64,000 bases of DNA, from NCBI RefSeq assembly GCF_014842925.1, contig NZ_JACYXJ010000004.1, positions 186,001 through 250,000 on the forward strand, in the 5' to 3' direction. Positions 1 through 7,911 of the stretch are shown here, piece after piece. A program made the translations under genes and the position numbers. The first letter of the stretch is position 1. Every line of letters begins with the position of its first letter. The DNA comes from Roseibium polysiphoniae (lineage in GTDB: Bacteria > Pseudomonadota > Alphaproteobacteria > Rhizobiales > Stappiaceae). The notes beneath the pieces were generated by a model. That model did not search any database. It saw only the letters and a program-made list of their open reading frames with translations, and had not been told where the DNA came from.

Positions 1-508
1 TGAGGCCGCGGTTGTGAAACGCCCTGGCGTCGGAGCTGTTCCTGGCTATGACAGCGTTGAAATCGTTCAGGGCAGGACCGTATTGCCCAAGCTGCCTGTA
101 TGCATTGCCGCGACCGACATAGGCCACATCATAGTCCGGCTTGATATTGATCGCCCGGGTGTAGTCGGAAATGGCGGGCTGCATTTGCCCGAGCCGACGA
201 TGCACCAGCGCCCGGTTGGCATAGGCTTGATAGGACTGCGGGTCGAGCTGTAGCGCTGTGTTGAAATCGGCGATCGCCTTGTCGAGTTTGCCAGCCTGAC
301 CATAGGCAATACCCCGGGTGTTGTAAGCACCTGCATCGCGCGGGTTCGAATCGATCACAGCCGTGAGTGATTCGATGTTGGCGGAAGAGCCGACAGCTGT
401 GTCGACAGGAACGCCCTGATAAATACCGGACGATTGGCATGCGGCCAGCAGAAGCGTTCCCAACAGCAAGGCAACCGATCGGAGCGACGCAAATCGCTTT
501 GTATTCAT
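1..508 (-). CDS. TPR-repeat lipoprotein (C-terminus beyond window)
   Basis: The minus strand reads open from about 508 to the window edge, so the C-terminus is missing. The start at 508 gives a short basic N-region, a hydrophobic stretch and a lipobox LLAAC, so the product is probably a lipoprotein. An in-frame ATG at 538 would make an unusually long N-region; neither start has a strong ribosome site. After the lipobox come tandem tetratricopeptide units of about 34 residues, with typical signatures such as AYNTRGIAYGQAGKLDKAI and AYANRALVHRRLGQ. TPR lipoproteins of this type usually act as periplasmic scaffolds, but no partner can be named here. Confidence 0.8.
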   Translation of the reverse strand, partial: MNTKRFASLRSVALLLGTLLLAACQSSGIYQGVPVDTAVGSSANIESLTAVIDSNPRDAGAYNTRGIAYGQAGKLDKAIADFNTALQLDPQSYQAYANRALVHRRLGQMQPAISDYTRAINIKPDYDVAYVGRGNAYRQLGQYGPALNDFNAVIARNSSDARAFHNRGL

Positions 509-719
509 GAGAATAAGAGCGGATTTGTCATGCTTCATCGATGGGACTGCCTGCTGATCGATAGCGCTTTTCGCCGCGCCTGAATTTACCTTGCGTCTGT
601 TCTTTGGCTAGTAAAGCCATTGGACAATTGCAAGCGCCAAAAGCCAGCTGCGGTCGGCAGCCGGCTTCATTCATAGCGTAGAAAGATTACTTTTCCGAAA
701 AACGTCGGTCAGGCGCAGA

Positions 720-950
720 TTAACCGCGGCCGCCTGTACGGCCCGGGAGAAGACCTTCGCGCTGAGCAAGCTTGCGAGCCATCTTACGGGCACGACGAAC
801 AGCTTCGCCTTTTTCGCGGGCTTTTTTCTCAGACGGCTTCTCGAAATGACCGCGGAGCTTCAGCTCGCGGAAAACGCCTTCGCGCTGCAATTTTTTCTTC
901 AGCACCCGAAGTGCCTGATCGACATTGTTGTCGCGAACCAGAACCTGCAC
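720..950 (-). CDS. rpsU: 30S ribosomal protein S21
   Basis: A 76-residue, very basic protein that begins [20 protein letters not shown] and carries the S21 core ([20 protein letters not shown]). S21 binds the platform of the small ribosomal subunit and helps mRNA base-pair with 16S rRNA at initiation. The start is GTG at 950, preceded on the minus strand by purine-rich AGGAAACAGAGG. The C-terminal tail after the KPSEKK region is rich in Arg, Lys and Gly, as usual in alphaproteobacteria. The gene is monocistronic here, with a separate gene on each side. Confidence 0.96.
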   Translation of the reverse strand: MQVLVRDNNVDQALRVLKKKLQREGVFRELKLRGHFEKPSEKKAREKGEAVRRARKMARKLAQREGLLPGRTGGRG

Positions 951-1278
951 GCCTCTGTTTCCTGTATTGTGACGGTTCCCGAGTGCTTCGCGACCGCAAT
1001 TTCCGATTAGAAGACTAGTAAAGCGATTGTGGCGGCCAGCAAAAATCCCGACATCCCACTCGCTTTGGCGCGCGTCATATCAAAGGTTGCAGCTTCTGTC
1101 CACAGGCCTTTGGGTGCTTCTGGGTGTCGTGAGGGAATAATTCGACACTTTTTATTGCTGCGCGCGGCTGGCCAGGCTGCTGGACAGCCTCCTCCTTTGG
1201 GACTAGAGGGGGTACTCACCCCTCTTTGGATCGCGAGGGAATTCTCCCATCGCGGACTACAAGCTTTTAGCACCAGTC
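951..1278. other. Intergenic region between rpsU and the MATE gene
   Basis: This 328-base stretch separates two divergent genes and must hold both promoters; I cannot place them with confidence. It contains one small hairpin, AGAGGGG (1205-1211) paired with CCCCTCT (1219-1225) across a 7-base loop, followed by TTTGG. An 88-codon minus-strand reading frame crosses it, but has no recognisable domain or ribosome site. Confidence 0.5.
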
Positions 1279-2685
1279 ATGGAGGCCGACTTGGCCGTCG
1301 ACGACCGATCAGGACAGTCAGACACAGGGCTTTCTCGGCTTTGGCGCAGCGATATTCGACCGACGCTGGCGCTTGGCTTGCCTCTTGCCGGTGCACAGAT
1401 CGCGCAGATGGCGATCAACACGACGGATGTCTTGATGATCGGCCGTCTGGGGGCGGAAGAACTCGCCGCATCGGTGCTGGCTTTCAATATGTGGATGCTG
1501 CTCTGGTTCTTCGGCATGGGCATCATTCAGGCTGTCATTCCCCTTGGCGCTCAGGCGCGTGGTCGCCGTGCGGCCCGTGACCTGCGCCGGACAGTCAGAA
1601 TGGGTGTGTGGGTGGCCGTGCTCTATTGCCTCCCTGCCTGGTGCATCACGTTTTTCGCGGAAGAAATTCTCGTGGCTCTCGGTCAGGATCCGGATATTGC
1701 CGAGATCGCCGGAGGCTATATGGATGCGCTGCAGTGGTCTCTGCTGCCAGCGTTGGTCATCATGGCTATCCGCGGATTTTTGACCGTTATGGAGCGCTCG
1801 CAGATTGTTCTCTACGCGACGCTTGCGGGACTCGTTGTGAATGCTGCGCTGGATTATGTGCTTATCTTCGGAGAGTTCGGTTTTCCGCGACTGGAGCTGG
1901 TTGGGGCAGGGATTGCCTCTGTCTTTACCTCGGCTGCCACCACGGCGATCCTGCTGATCTACACGAGCCGGCAGCGCCAATTGAAACGATATGCGGTCCT
2001 GGGACGACTCTGGCGATCGGACTGGCAGGTGTTCTTCAAGATCTTGCGTCTCGGCTTGCCGATTGGAATCACGCTCGTGGCTGAAGGAGCGCTTTTTGCG
2101 GCGTCTTCGATCCTGATGGGCTGGCTTGGCACAATCCCACTGGCTGCGCACGGGATCGCGCTGCAGCTTGCGTCCATCACCTTCATGGTTCCTGTGGGGT
2201 TGAGCCAGGCCGCGCTGTCACGCGTTGGCTATGCGGCGGGTAAGAAGGACTTCGACGGTGTTGGGCGTGCGGGTTGGACCGCGCTTGTGATCACAGTGGC
2301 CTTCATGAGCTGTTTTGCTGTGGTTTTCTGGATCGTTCCGGCGCCACTTGTCTCGCTCTATCTCGACCTCAACAACCCCCAATCTGCGGAAGTCTTGTAT
2401 CTGGCAACCTCCTTCCTGGCGGTGGCTGCGATTTTCCAGATCGTTGATGGCGGGCAGATCATTGGCACCAACAACCTGCGTGGTTTGGGAGATACGACCG
2501 TCCCACTGATCTACGCCGTGATTGGTTATTGGGTGATTGGTATCAGCCTATCTCTCGGGCTCGGCTTTGGAGCTGGCCTGGGCGGCGTTGGTATCTGGAG
2601 CGGTCTCGCGGGCGGGCTGGCCTTTGTCGGCATCCTAACCAACATTCGCTTCTACAGGCGTGAGAGTCTCGGCTTGATGAGCTGA
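1279..2685 (+). CDS. MATE family multidrug efflux transporter
   Basis: A 468-residue inner-membrane protein with about twelve hydrophobic segments in two similar halves, the MATE (NorM/DinF) layout. The N-terminal half contains the family-typical run PLAGAQIAQMAINTTDVLMI followed by GRLGAEELAA. MATE proteins export cationic drugs and metabolites using a Na+ or H+ gradient; the substrate here is unknown. The ATG at 1279 has no clear upstream ribosome site. A GGAGG at 1281-1285 sits 5 bases before an in-frame TTG at 1291, so translation may start there (464 residues). The gene is convergent with purK, 34 bases away. Confidence 0.92.
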   Translation: MEADLAVDDRSGQSDTGLSRLWRSDIRPTLALGLPLAGAQIAQMAINTTDVLMIGRLGAEELAASVLAFNMWMLLWFFGMGIIQAVIPLGAQARGRRAARDLRRTVRMGVWVAVLYCLPAWCITFFAEEILVALGQDPDIAEIAGGYMDALQWSLLPALVIMAIRGFLTVMERSQIVLYATLAGLVVNAALDYVLIFGEFGFPRLELVGAGIASVFTSAATTAILLIYTSRQRQLKRYAVLGRLWRSDWQVFFKILRLGLPIGITLVAEGALFAASSILMGWLGTIPLAAHGIALQLASITFMVPVGLSQAALSRVGYAAGKKDFDGVGRAGWTALVITVAFMSCFAVVFWIVPAPLVSLYLDLNNPQSAEVLYLATSFLAVAAIFQIVDGGQIIGTNNLRGLGDTTVPLIYAVIGYWVIGISLSLGLGFGAGLGGVGIWSGLAGGLAFVGILTNIRFYRRESLGLMS

Positions 2686-2719
2686 GGCTACGTCTAAAGC
2701 GCGGCCTTACCACATTGGA

Positions 2720-3814
2720 TCAGATCGACTTGGGCTTGATGCGGTTCACGTGACCCATCTTGCGGCCCGGTCTGGCTTCCGCCTTGCCGTATAGGTGCAG
2801 TCGAGCGGATGGGTCGGCGAGAACTGCAGGCCATCTATCGCATTCGTCACCGATCAGGTTTTCCATAACAACATCGGAATGGCGGCTGCCTGAGCCAAGT
2901 TGCCAACCGGCCACGGCGCGGATGTGCTGCTCGAACTGGGACGTCAGACACGCGTCTTCCGTCCAATGTCCGGAATTATGCACACGCGGAGCGATTTCAT
3001 TGACCAGAAGCGTTTCTTCCGTGCCTGAGCCGCTCAAGAACATTTCGACACCCATCACGCCGACATAATCGAGGCTTGACGCGATACGCTCCGCCATGTC
3101 CCTTGCCGTTGATGCGGTTGAAGGCGAGACCTGTGCAGGCACGGTCGACGTTTTCAGAATGTGGTTCTCGTGGTGGTTCTCGGCGATGTCGTAGGCTTGG
3201 CAGGTGCCGTCGACGTCGCGCGCGACAATCACGGAAACTTCGCGCTCGAAAGGGATCAGTTTTTCAAGCACGGCCGGAGCGCGACCGATCTTGTCGAAAG
3301 CGCCCTTGGCGTCGTCTGCGGTGCGGATTATGACCTGACCTTTGCCGTCATAGCCAAAGCGACGGGTCTTCAGGACGCCGGCACCGCCGAGACGGTTTAG
3401 GGCAGCTTCCAGATCGTCGTTGCTGTCGACGGTCGCAAAGTCGGCGATTGCGACGCCGGCTGAACGAAGAAATTCCTTTTCGCTCAGCCGATCTTGAGAA
3501 ACTTCAAGAGCCTTTACGCCGGGGCGAACCGGCACCCGGCTTGCAAGATGTGCAGCAGTCGGTCCTGGAACGTTTTCGAACTCATAGGTCACGACGCCGC
3601 AAGAAGCAGCGAAGGTGTCGAGTGCTGAAATGTCCTCGTAGGGTGCGACCGTATGCGTGAACGAAACATCGAAGGCGGGGCTGCTAGGGTCCGGACAGAA
3701 AACATGGGTCTTCAATCCAAGACTGGCAGCCGCCAGCGAGAGCATCCGGCCGAGCTGGCCACCGCCGAGGATCCCGATTGTATCTCCGGGCTTGAGGCGG
3801 ATCTCGTTGCTCAT
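2720..3814 (-). CDS. purK: N5-carboxyaminoimidazole ribonucleotide synthase
   Basis: PurK uses ATP and bicarbonate to convert AIR into N5-CAIR in de novo purine synthesis. The 364-residue protein has the Rossmann-like start GILGGGQLGRMLSLAA, then an ATP-grasp domain with GGAGVLKTRRFGYDGKGQ in the nucleotide-binding region and LLVNEIAPRVHNSGHWT in the metal-binding region. AAGGAA lies 8 bases before the ATG. It lies 33 bases downstream of purE, so the two form the usual purEK operon and channel the unstable N5-CAIR between enzymes. Confidence 0.97.
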   Translation of the reverse strand: MSNEIRLKPGDTIGILGGGQLGRMLSLAAASLGLKTHVFCPDPSSPAFDVSFTHTVAPYEDISALDTFAASCGVVTYEFENVPGPTAAHLASRVPVRPGVKALEVSQDRLSEKEFLRSAGVAIADFATVDSNDDLEAALNRLGGAGVLKTRRFGYDGKGQVIIRTADDAKGAFDKIGRAPAVLEKLIPFEREVSVIVARDVDGTCQAYDIAENHHENHILKTSTVPAQVSPSTASTARDMAERIASSLDYVGVMGVEMFLSGSGTEETLLVNEIAPRVHNSGHWTEDACLTSQFEQHIRAVAGWQLGSGSRHSDVVMENLIGDECDRWPAVLADPSARLHLYGKAEARPGRKMGHVNRIKPKSI

Positions 3815-3847
3815 GGACGGTTCCTTCGCAGATGTGATGGCTGGTGG

Positions 3848-4336
3848 TTAGCTGTCGACGGGCCGCTCGGTCACCGCGGCGGTTCGTGCCGAGCGGTAAT
3901 CGTCGAGTGCCTGTTCGATTTGCGGGTTCATCAGCGCGAGAACTGCGGCGGCAAGCAAGGCCGCGTTGGTCGCGCCCGCCTTGCCGATCGCCAATGTGCC
4001 AACTGGAATGCCTCCGGGCATCTGGACAATGGAAAGCAGGCTGTCTTCGCCGGAGAGGGCACGGCTTTCGATCGGCACGCCAAAGACAGGGAGTGGGGTC
4101 AACGCAGCAGTCATTCCGGGAAGATGAGCCGCGCCGCCAGCGCCTGCAATGATGACCTTGAAACCTTCGTCTTTTGCGCTCTTGGCAAAATCGTACATTC
4201 GATCGGGTGTGCGGTGAGCCGAAACAATGCGTGCATCGAAGGCGATCCCGAGCTCGTCCAGAACATCGGCAGCATGTTTCATCGTCGGCCAGTCGGACTG
4301 GCTCCCCATGATGATGGCAACTTCAGCTTTTGGCAC
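3848..4336 (-). CDS. purE: N5-CAIR mutase (class I PurE)
   Basis: PurE converts N5-CAIR to CAIR. Motifs are IIMGSQSDW near the N-terminus, the SAHRTP loop with the catalytic His, and [14 protein letters not shown]. An upstream in-frame start at 4399 would add about 21 unrelated residues. The GTG at 4336 is preferred: AGGA lies 8 bases upstream, and the resulting 162 residues match the normal family length. SQSDW and the presence of purK mark the bacterial mutase class and not the AIR carboxylase class. It is the first gene of the purEK pair. Confidence 0.95.
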   Translation of the reverse strand: MPKAEVAIIMGSQSDWPTMKHAADVLDELGIAFDARIVSAHRTPDRMYDFAKSAKDEGFKVIIAGAGGAAHLPGMTAALTPLPVFGVPIESRALSGEDSLLSIVQMPGGIPVGTLAIGKAGATNAALLAAAVLALMNPQIEQALDDYRSARTAAVTERPVDS

Positions 4337-4451
4337 GTGGCTTATCCTGGATGCTTGAGCGTCTTTTGGAAAGGCGCGGAGTATAGGCAGGTACGGCACC
4401 TATGCAAGACTAGATTTCCAACATTGCCAGGACGCTTAGGCGCCAAGAAAC

Positions 4452-4658
4452 TCACGCGATTATATCGGGGAACAACTGGTCTTCGAGACTGGAAATACGG
4501 TCCTTGATGAGGAGCTTCTTCTTTTTGAGCCGCTGCATCTGAAGGGCGTCGGCATTGCCTGCAATGGACAGGGCCTCGACAGCCGCATCGAGATCGCGAT
4601 GTTCCTGGCGCAATTGTGCCAGCTCGATTCTTACGGCTTTGTCTTCCGTGTCAGCCAT
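4452..4658 (-). CDS. DUF465 (YdcH-like) small coiled-coil protein
   Basis: A 68-residue charged protein whose second half, LQMQRLKKKKLLIKDRISSL, is the DUF465/YdcH signature. It is probably one long alpha-helical hairpin; the family function is not established. A GGGAGTGAA ribosome site directly precedes the ATG. A related gene of the same family is encoded divergently at 4996, so the two flank a 337-base intergenic region. It may be cotranscribed with neither pur gene, as 116 bases separate it from purE. Confidence 0.85.
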   Translation of the reverse strand: MADTEDKAVRIELAQLRQEHRDLDAAVEALSIAGNADALQMQRLKKKKLLIKDRISSLEDQLFPDIIA

Positions 4659-4995
4659 TTCACTCCCCCGAAAGCCTCTCAGCCGGTGAGCGTTTCCTCA
4701 CGGCGACGGGTTTCTTCACAAACATCCACAGGCAGAGACATGTAGATGACCCCGAAGGCGACCTAGGCATGCCACAGTGCGTCTTCGCTTGCAATTCTAT
4801 AAGCTGCTGAAGGCACTCTCAGTTTCAATTTTCTCAAGGGTTTGATCGTTCAATTTTAGCCTTTCTAAAGGCTGAAATCTGAAAGGTGGCCTAAGTCGGC
4901 AAAATAATTCTCCCGTTACGTAAACAGGGTTCGACAAGGCCTGTCAGCTTGTGGCACGATAATCCTGTTTGGCCCAACAGACAGGAGGCAATTCC
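4659..4995. other. Divergent promoter region between two DUF465 genes
   Basis: A 337-base gap between divergent paralogues that must carry both promoters. The half nearer the plus-strand gene is AT-richer. It contains an inverted repeat, AGCCTTT (4858-4864) and AAAGGCT (4867-4873), separated by only two bases. That geometry suits an operator better than an RNA hairpin. I see no convincing open frame or terminator in it. Confidence 0.5.
4858..4873. repeat. Inverted repeat AGCCTTT-CT-AAAGGCT
   Basis: Two perfect 7-base arms separated by two bases, placed 123 bases before the plus-strand DUF465 gene and about 200 before the minus-strand one. The near-palindromic layout resembles a dimeric repressor site, but no regulator can be named. 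Confidence 0.4.
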
Positions 4996-5175
4996 ATGTC
5001 CATGCAGTCGCATCTCGCAGAACTCGAGCGCCGTCACGCCGCACTGGAACGCAAGATCGAAGTAGCACTTCTCCACCCGAGTACGGACTCACTGGAATTG
5101 GCCGATATGAAACGAAAGAAGCTCAAGATCAAAGATCAGATCGAGCGAATACGAAGCGACGAAACGCTCCACTAA
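4996..5175 (+). CDS. DUF465 (YdcH-like) small protein, second copy
   Basis: A 59-residue protein beginning MSMQSHLAELERRHAALERK and containing MKRKKLKIKDQI, the DUF465 core shared with the gene at 4452-4658. AGGAGG lies about 8 bases before the ATG at 4996, which decides against the longer frame from 4969. The two copies are clearly diverged, so this is not a recent duplication. It has its own strong terminator. Function unknown; a helical-hairpin fold is expected. Confidence 0.85.
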   Translation: MSMQSHLAELERRHAALERKIEVALLHPSTDSLELADMKRKKLKIKDQIERIRSDETLH

Positions 5176-5190
5176 CGCGGAGCTATTTTG

Positions 5191-5224
5191 AAAAACGCCG
5201 CGGCCCTGACCGCGGCGTTTTTTG
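5191..5224 (+). terminator. Rho-independent terminator of the DUF465 gene
   Basis: ACGCCGCGG pairs with CCGCGGCGT across a 6-base loop, followed by a run of T. It begins 16 bases after the stop codon and lies just before the convergent acyl-CoA ligase gene. Confidence 0.9.
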
Positions 5225-5238
5225 TTTCTGACGTCTGC

Positions 5239-6873
5239 TCAGAGTAACTTCGCCTGCTCACGCAGTGCGTACTTTTGGATCTTGCCCGTCGACGTTTTAG
5301 GGAGTTCACAGAAGACTACGGTCCTGGGTGACTTGAAGCCGGCGAGATGTTCCCGGCAGAAGGAGATGATCTCCGCGTCGGTTCTTTCGGTGCCCTGTCG
5401 CAATTCGACGAAGGCACACGGAGTTTCCCCCCATTTTTCGTCGGGCCGGGCGACGACCGCGGCAGATGCAACATCTGGATGCTTGTAAAGCACTTCTTCG
5501 ACTTCGATGGAGGAGATGTTCTCTCCACCTGAAATGATTATGTCCTTTGACCGGTCTTTCAATTGGATGTAGCCGTCCGAATACTTCACGCCCAGGTCAC
5601 CTGAATGAAACCAACCGCCGGCGAAGGCTTCTGCGGTGGCTTCCGGGTTCTTCAGGTAGCCTTTCATCACCACATTGCCCTTGAACATCACTTCGCCGAT
5701 CGTCTCGCCGTCGGCGGGAACGGGTTGCATTGTTTCCGGGTCAAGGACGGTCAGGCCCTCCAGGGCCACATAACGCACGCCCTGGCGGGCTTTTTTGGCC
5801 GCCTGTTCAGCCGGGGGCAGCGTGTCCCATTCCATCTGCCAGTCGTTCACGACGGCCGGGCCATAGACCTCTGTCAGGCCATAGAGATGAGTGACGTTGA
5901 AGCCGGCGTCTTTCATGGCCAAGAGGACGCTTTCAGGTGGCGGAGCGGCGGCTGTGAAGAACTCGACCTCACGGCCGAGTTCCCGCTTGTCTTCCGGCGC
6001 AGATCCAAGAAGTGTCGACATGATGATTGGCGCACCACACAGATGTGTCACCTCCTCATTCGCGATCAGATCCCACATGACTTTCGGACGGACCCAGCGC
6101 AAACACACATGGGTGCCGGCGACCACTGAGATCGACCAGGGAAAACACCAGCCGTTGCAGTGAAACATGGGCAAGGTCCAGAGATACACCGGATGCTTGG
6201 CCATGGACGTGGTGAGAATATTCGCCTGCGCCAGGAGGTAGGCCCCTCTGTGATGATAGACGACGCCTTTCGGGTTGCCTGTGGTGCCAGAGGTATAGTT
6301 CAGCGAAATTGCGTCCCATTCATCGGCGGGCAGTGACCACGCGAAATCGGCATCTCCCTCAGCGACGAAAGCTTCGTAGTCGAGTGTGCCGAGCCGCTTT
6401 CCATCCTGCGGAAACTCAGGGTCCGAATAGTCAATAACGATCGGCTTCACGCTGGCGAGCGCAAGGGCTTCCTCCATGACCGGCGAGAACTCGCGATCCG
6501 TTATCAAGACCTTTGTATTGGCGTGATCCAACTGAAACGCAATGACCGCGGCGTCCAGGCGGGTGTTCATGGAATGAAGCACTGCGCCGGTCATGGGCAC
6601 GCCGTAGTGGGCCTCGAGCATGGGGGGTACGTTTGACAGCATGACCGTCACGGTGTCGTTCTTGCCGACGCCCACATCGGCGAGCGAGGAGGCCAATTGG
6701 CGCGCGCGGGCATAGAAGGTCCGGTAATCGGTTCTTTGTGTGCCATGAACGATCGCAGTTCTTTGGGGAAAGACATCTGCGGCGCGGGCGAGGAAGCTCA
6801 ACGGGCTTAGCGAGGCATGGTTGGCCTCATTCTTTTCCAGACCGAGTGAAAATGGATGTTCGCCGCTGCTCAT
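5239..6873 (-). CDS. AMP-forming acyl-CoA ligase, DmdB-like
   Basis: A 544-residue member of the ANL superfamily that activates a carboxylic acid as an acyl-AMP and transfers it to CoA. The P-loop is YTSGTTGNPKG; later motifs are HLYGLTEVYG, GWFHSGDLG, DRSKDIIISGGENISSIEVE and the C-terminal lysine motif PKTSTGKIQKY. The segment LPMFHCNGWCFPW (Trp near residue 242) followed by AGTHVCLRWV resembles DmdB, the 3-methylmercaptopropionyl-CoA ligase of DMSP demethylation, and related medium-chain ligases. The ribosome site is GGGAGGG. Substrate cannot be fixed from sequence; other dmd genes are not in the window. Confidence 0.9.
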   Translation of the reverse strand: MSSGEHPFSLGLEKNEANHASLSPLSFLARAADVFPQRTAIVHGTQRTDYRTFYARARQLASSLADVGVGKNDTVTVMLSNVPPMLEAHYGVPMTGAVLHSMNTRLDAAVIAFQLDHANTKVLITDREFSPVMEEALALASVKPIVIDYSDPEFPQDGKRLGTLDYEAFVAEGDADFAWSLPADEWDAISLNYTSGTTGNPKGVVYHHRGAYLLAQANILTTSMAKHPVYLWTLPMFHCNGWCFPWSISVVAGTHVCLRWVRPKVMWDLIANEEVTHLCGAPIIMSTLLGSAPEDKRELGREVEFFTAAAPPPESVLLAMKDAGFNVTHLYGLTEVYGPAVVNDWQMEWDTLPPAEQAAKKARQGVRYVALEGLTVLDPETMQPVPADGETIGEVMFKGNVVMKGYLKNPEATAEAFAGGWFHSGDLGVKYSDGYIQLKDRSKDIIISGGENISSIEVEEVLYKHPDVASAAVVARPDEKWGETPCAFVELRQGTERTDAEIISFCREHLAGFKSPRTVVFCELPKTSTGKIQKYALREQAKLL

Positions 6874-6952
6874 GACCTGACCCTCCCTGATCGTTATTTG
6901 AGCGCTATCAAAACGATAATTCGGACAGCCTGCAATCTGTCTAAAGGCCTAA

Positions 6953-7717
6953 TCAACCTGCCAGGGCCGTCGCACCATCCCAGACCAGTTTGATGCCGAC
7001 AACGGTCATCATCGCGTAGGTTAGCTTGTAAAAAATACCCTGATCCACGATCCTGACCAACCAAACGCCTACGATTGTTGCCAGCGGCGCGAGCGGCAGC
7101 AGCATGGCAGAGGTCGCAAGGTTTACAGTGTCAAACTGGCCAAGCAAAAAATACGGCACCAGCTTCACCGCATTGACGACCGAAAAGAATATCACCGCTG
7201 TGCCGGCAAAGAGCGTTGGAGCGAGCCTGAGCGGGACCATGTAGAGCTGGAATGGCGGGGCTCCGGTATGGCTGACGAAGCTGGTGAAACCTCCAATGGC
7301 TCCCCAGAACAGTCCCTTGCCCACGTTGTGATCGCGCGCCTCGTTCGCGCGTGCGCTTTTAAGAACGTAGTCGGCGACGAAAATCAGTGAAATGACGCCG
7401 ACCAACAGGCGGACGAAGGCCTCGTTCACCAGCGTGGCCGTTGCCCAGCCAACCGCGATGCCGGCCATGGCCGCAGGCAGCAAAATCATCAGGCTGCGGC
7501 GGTCCGCATGGCCCTTGTAGGCAATCAGGCCAACCACATCCATCGCGACCAGGATCGGAAGCATGATACCGGCTGCCTGAATTGGCGAAATGACAAGTGC
7601 GAGGATCGGGACCGCCAGCATCGCCATGGATCCGCCAAAGCCGCCCTTCGACAGGCCGGCGAGGATGACCGCCGGAATCGCGGCGGCGTAAAAATAGGGA
7701 TCGGCGATCGGATGCAT
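6953..7717 (-). CDS. TauE/SafE (TSUP) family membrane permease
   Basis: A roughly 254-residue protein with about eight hydrophobic segments and the TSUP signature VILAGLSKGGFGGS near the N-terminus; a second family motif, IGGFTSFVSHTGAPPFQLYMV, begins the second half. TSUP permeases move sulfite, sulfonates or other small organic anions, usually outward. The ATG at 7717 starts just before the first membrane segment; a TTG at 7765 would add 16 polar residues. It lies between two acyl-CoA ligases and shares their leftward or divergent arrangement, which suggests a link to organosulfur or short-chain acid use, by inference only. Confidence 0.88.
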   Translation of the reverse strand: MHPIADPYFYAAAIPAVILAGLSKGGFGGSMAMLAVPILALVISPIQAAGIMLPILVAMDVVGLIAYKGHADRRSLMILLPAAMAGIAVGWATATLVNEAFVRLLVGVISLIFVADYVLKSARANEARDHNVGKGLFWGAIGGFTSFVSHTGAPPFQLYMVPLRLAPTLFAGTAVIFFSVVNAVKLVPYFLLGQFDTVNLATSAMLLPLAPLATIVGVWLVRIVDQGIFYKLTYAMMTVVGIKLVWDGATALAG

Positions 7718-7911
7718 GAAGATCGTTTCGAAAAAAGCGGAAGCGCGAAGGGGAGCGACAATCAATCATGGCTTTGCTCCTAGGTAAAGTCCCGGCCCCT
7801 GCGAATGTCTTATGGCGAGGGTCTTGCGCGACACTCGCATGATACCGCACTCTCTCCGCAAAAGGGCTGTCGTAGAGTGAGGTGCGATGGCCCACGGGAG
7901 GAGAAACCACA

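Noticed and set aside
1007-1273. 88-codon minus-strand frame between rpsU and the MATE gene with a hydrophobic tail
   Set aside because: No ribosome site, composition rich in Pro, Ser, Arg and Trp unlike neighbours, and no known domain. It covers a region that must hold promoters.
3653-4507. 284-codon plus-strand frame opposite purE
   Set aside because: Antisense to purE and the start of purK, with no domain or ribosome site.
4930-4990. Sigma-54 promoter suggested by TGTGGCAC before the plus-strand DUF465 gene
   Set aside because: The -12 TTGC element is missing at the required spacing.
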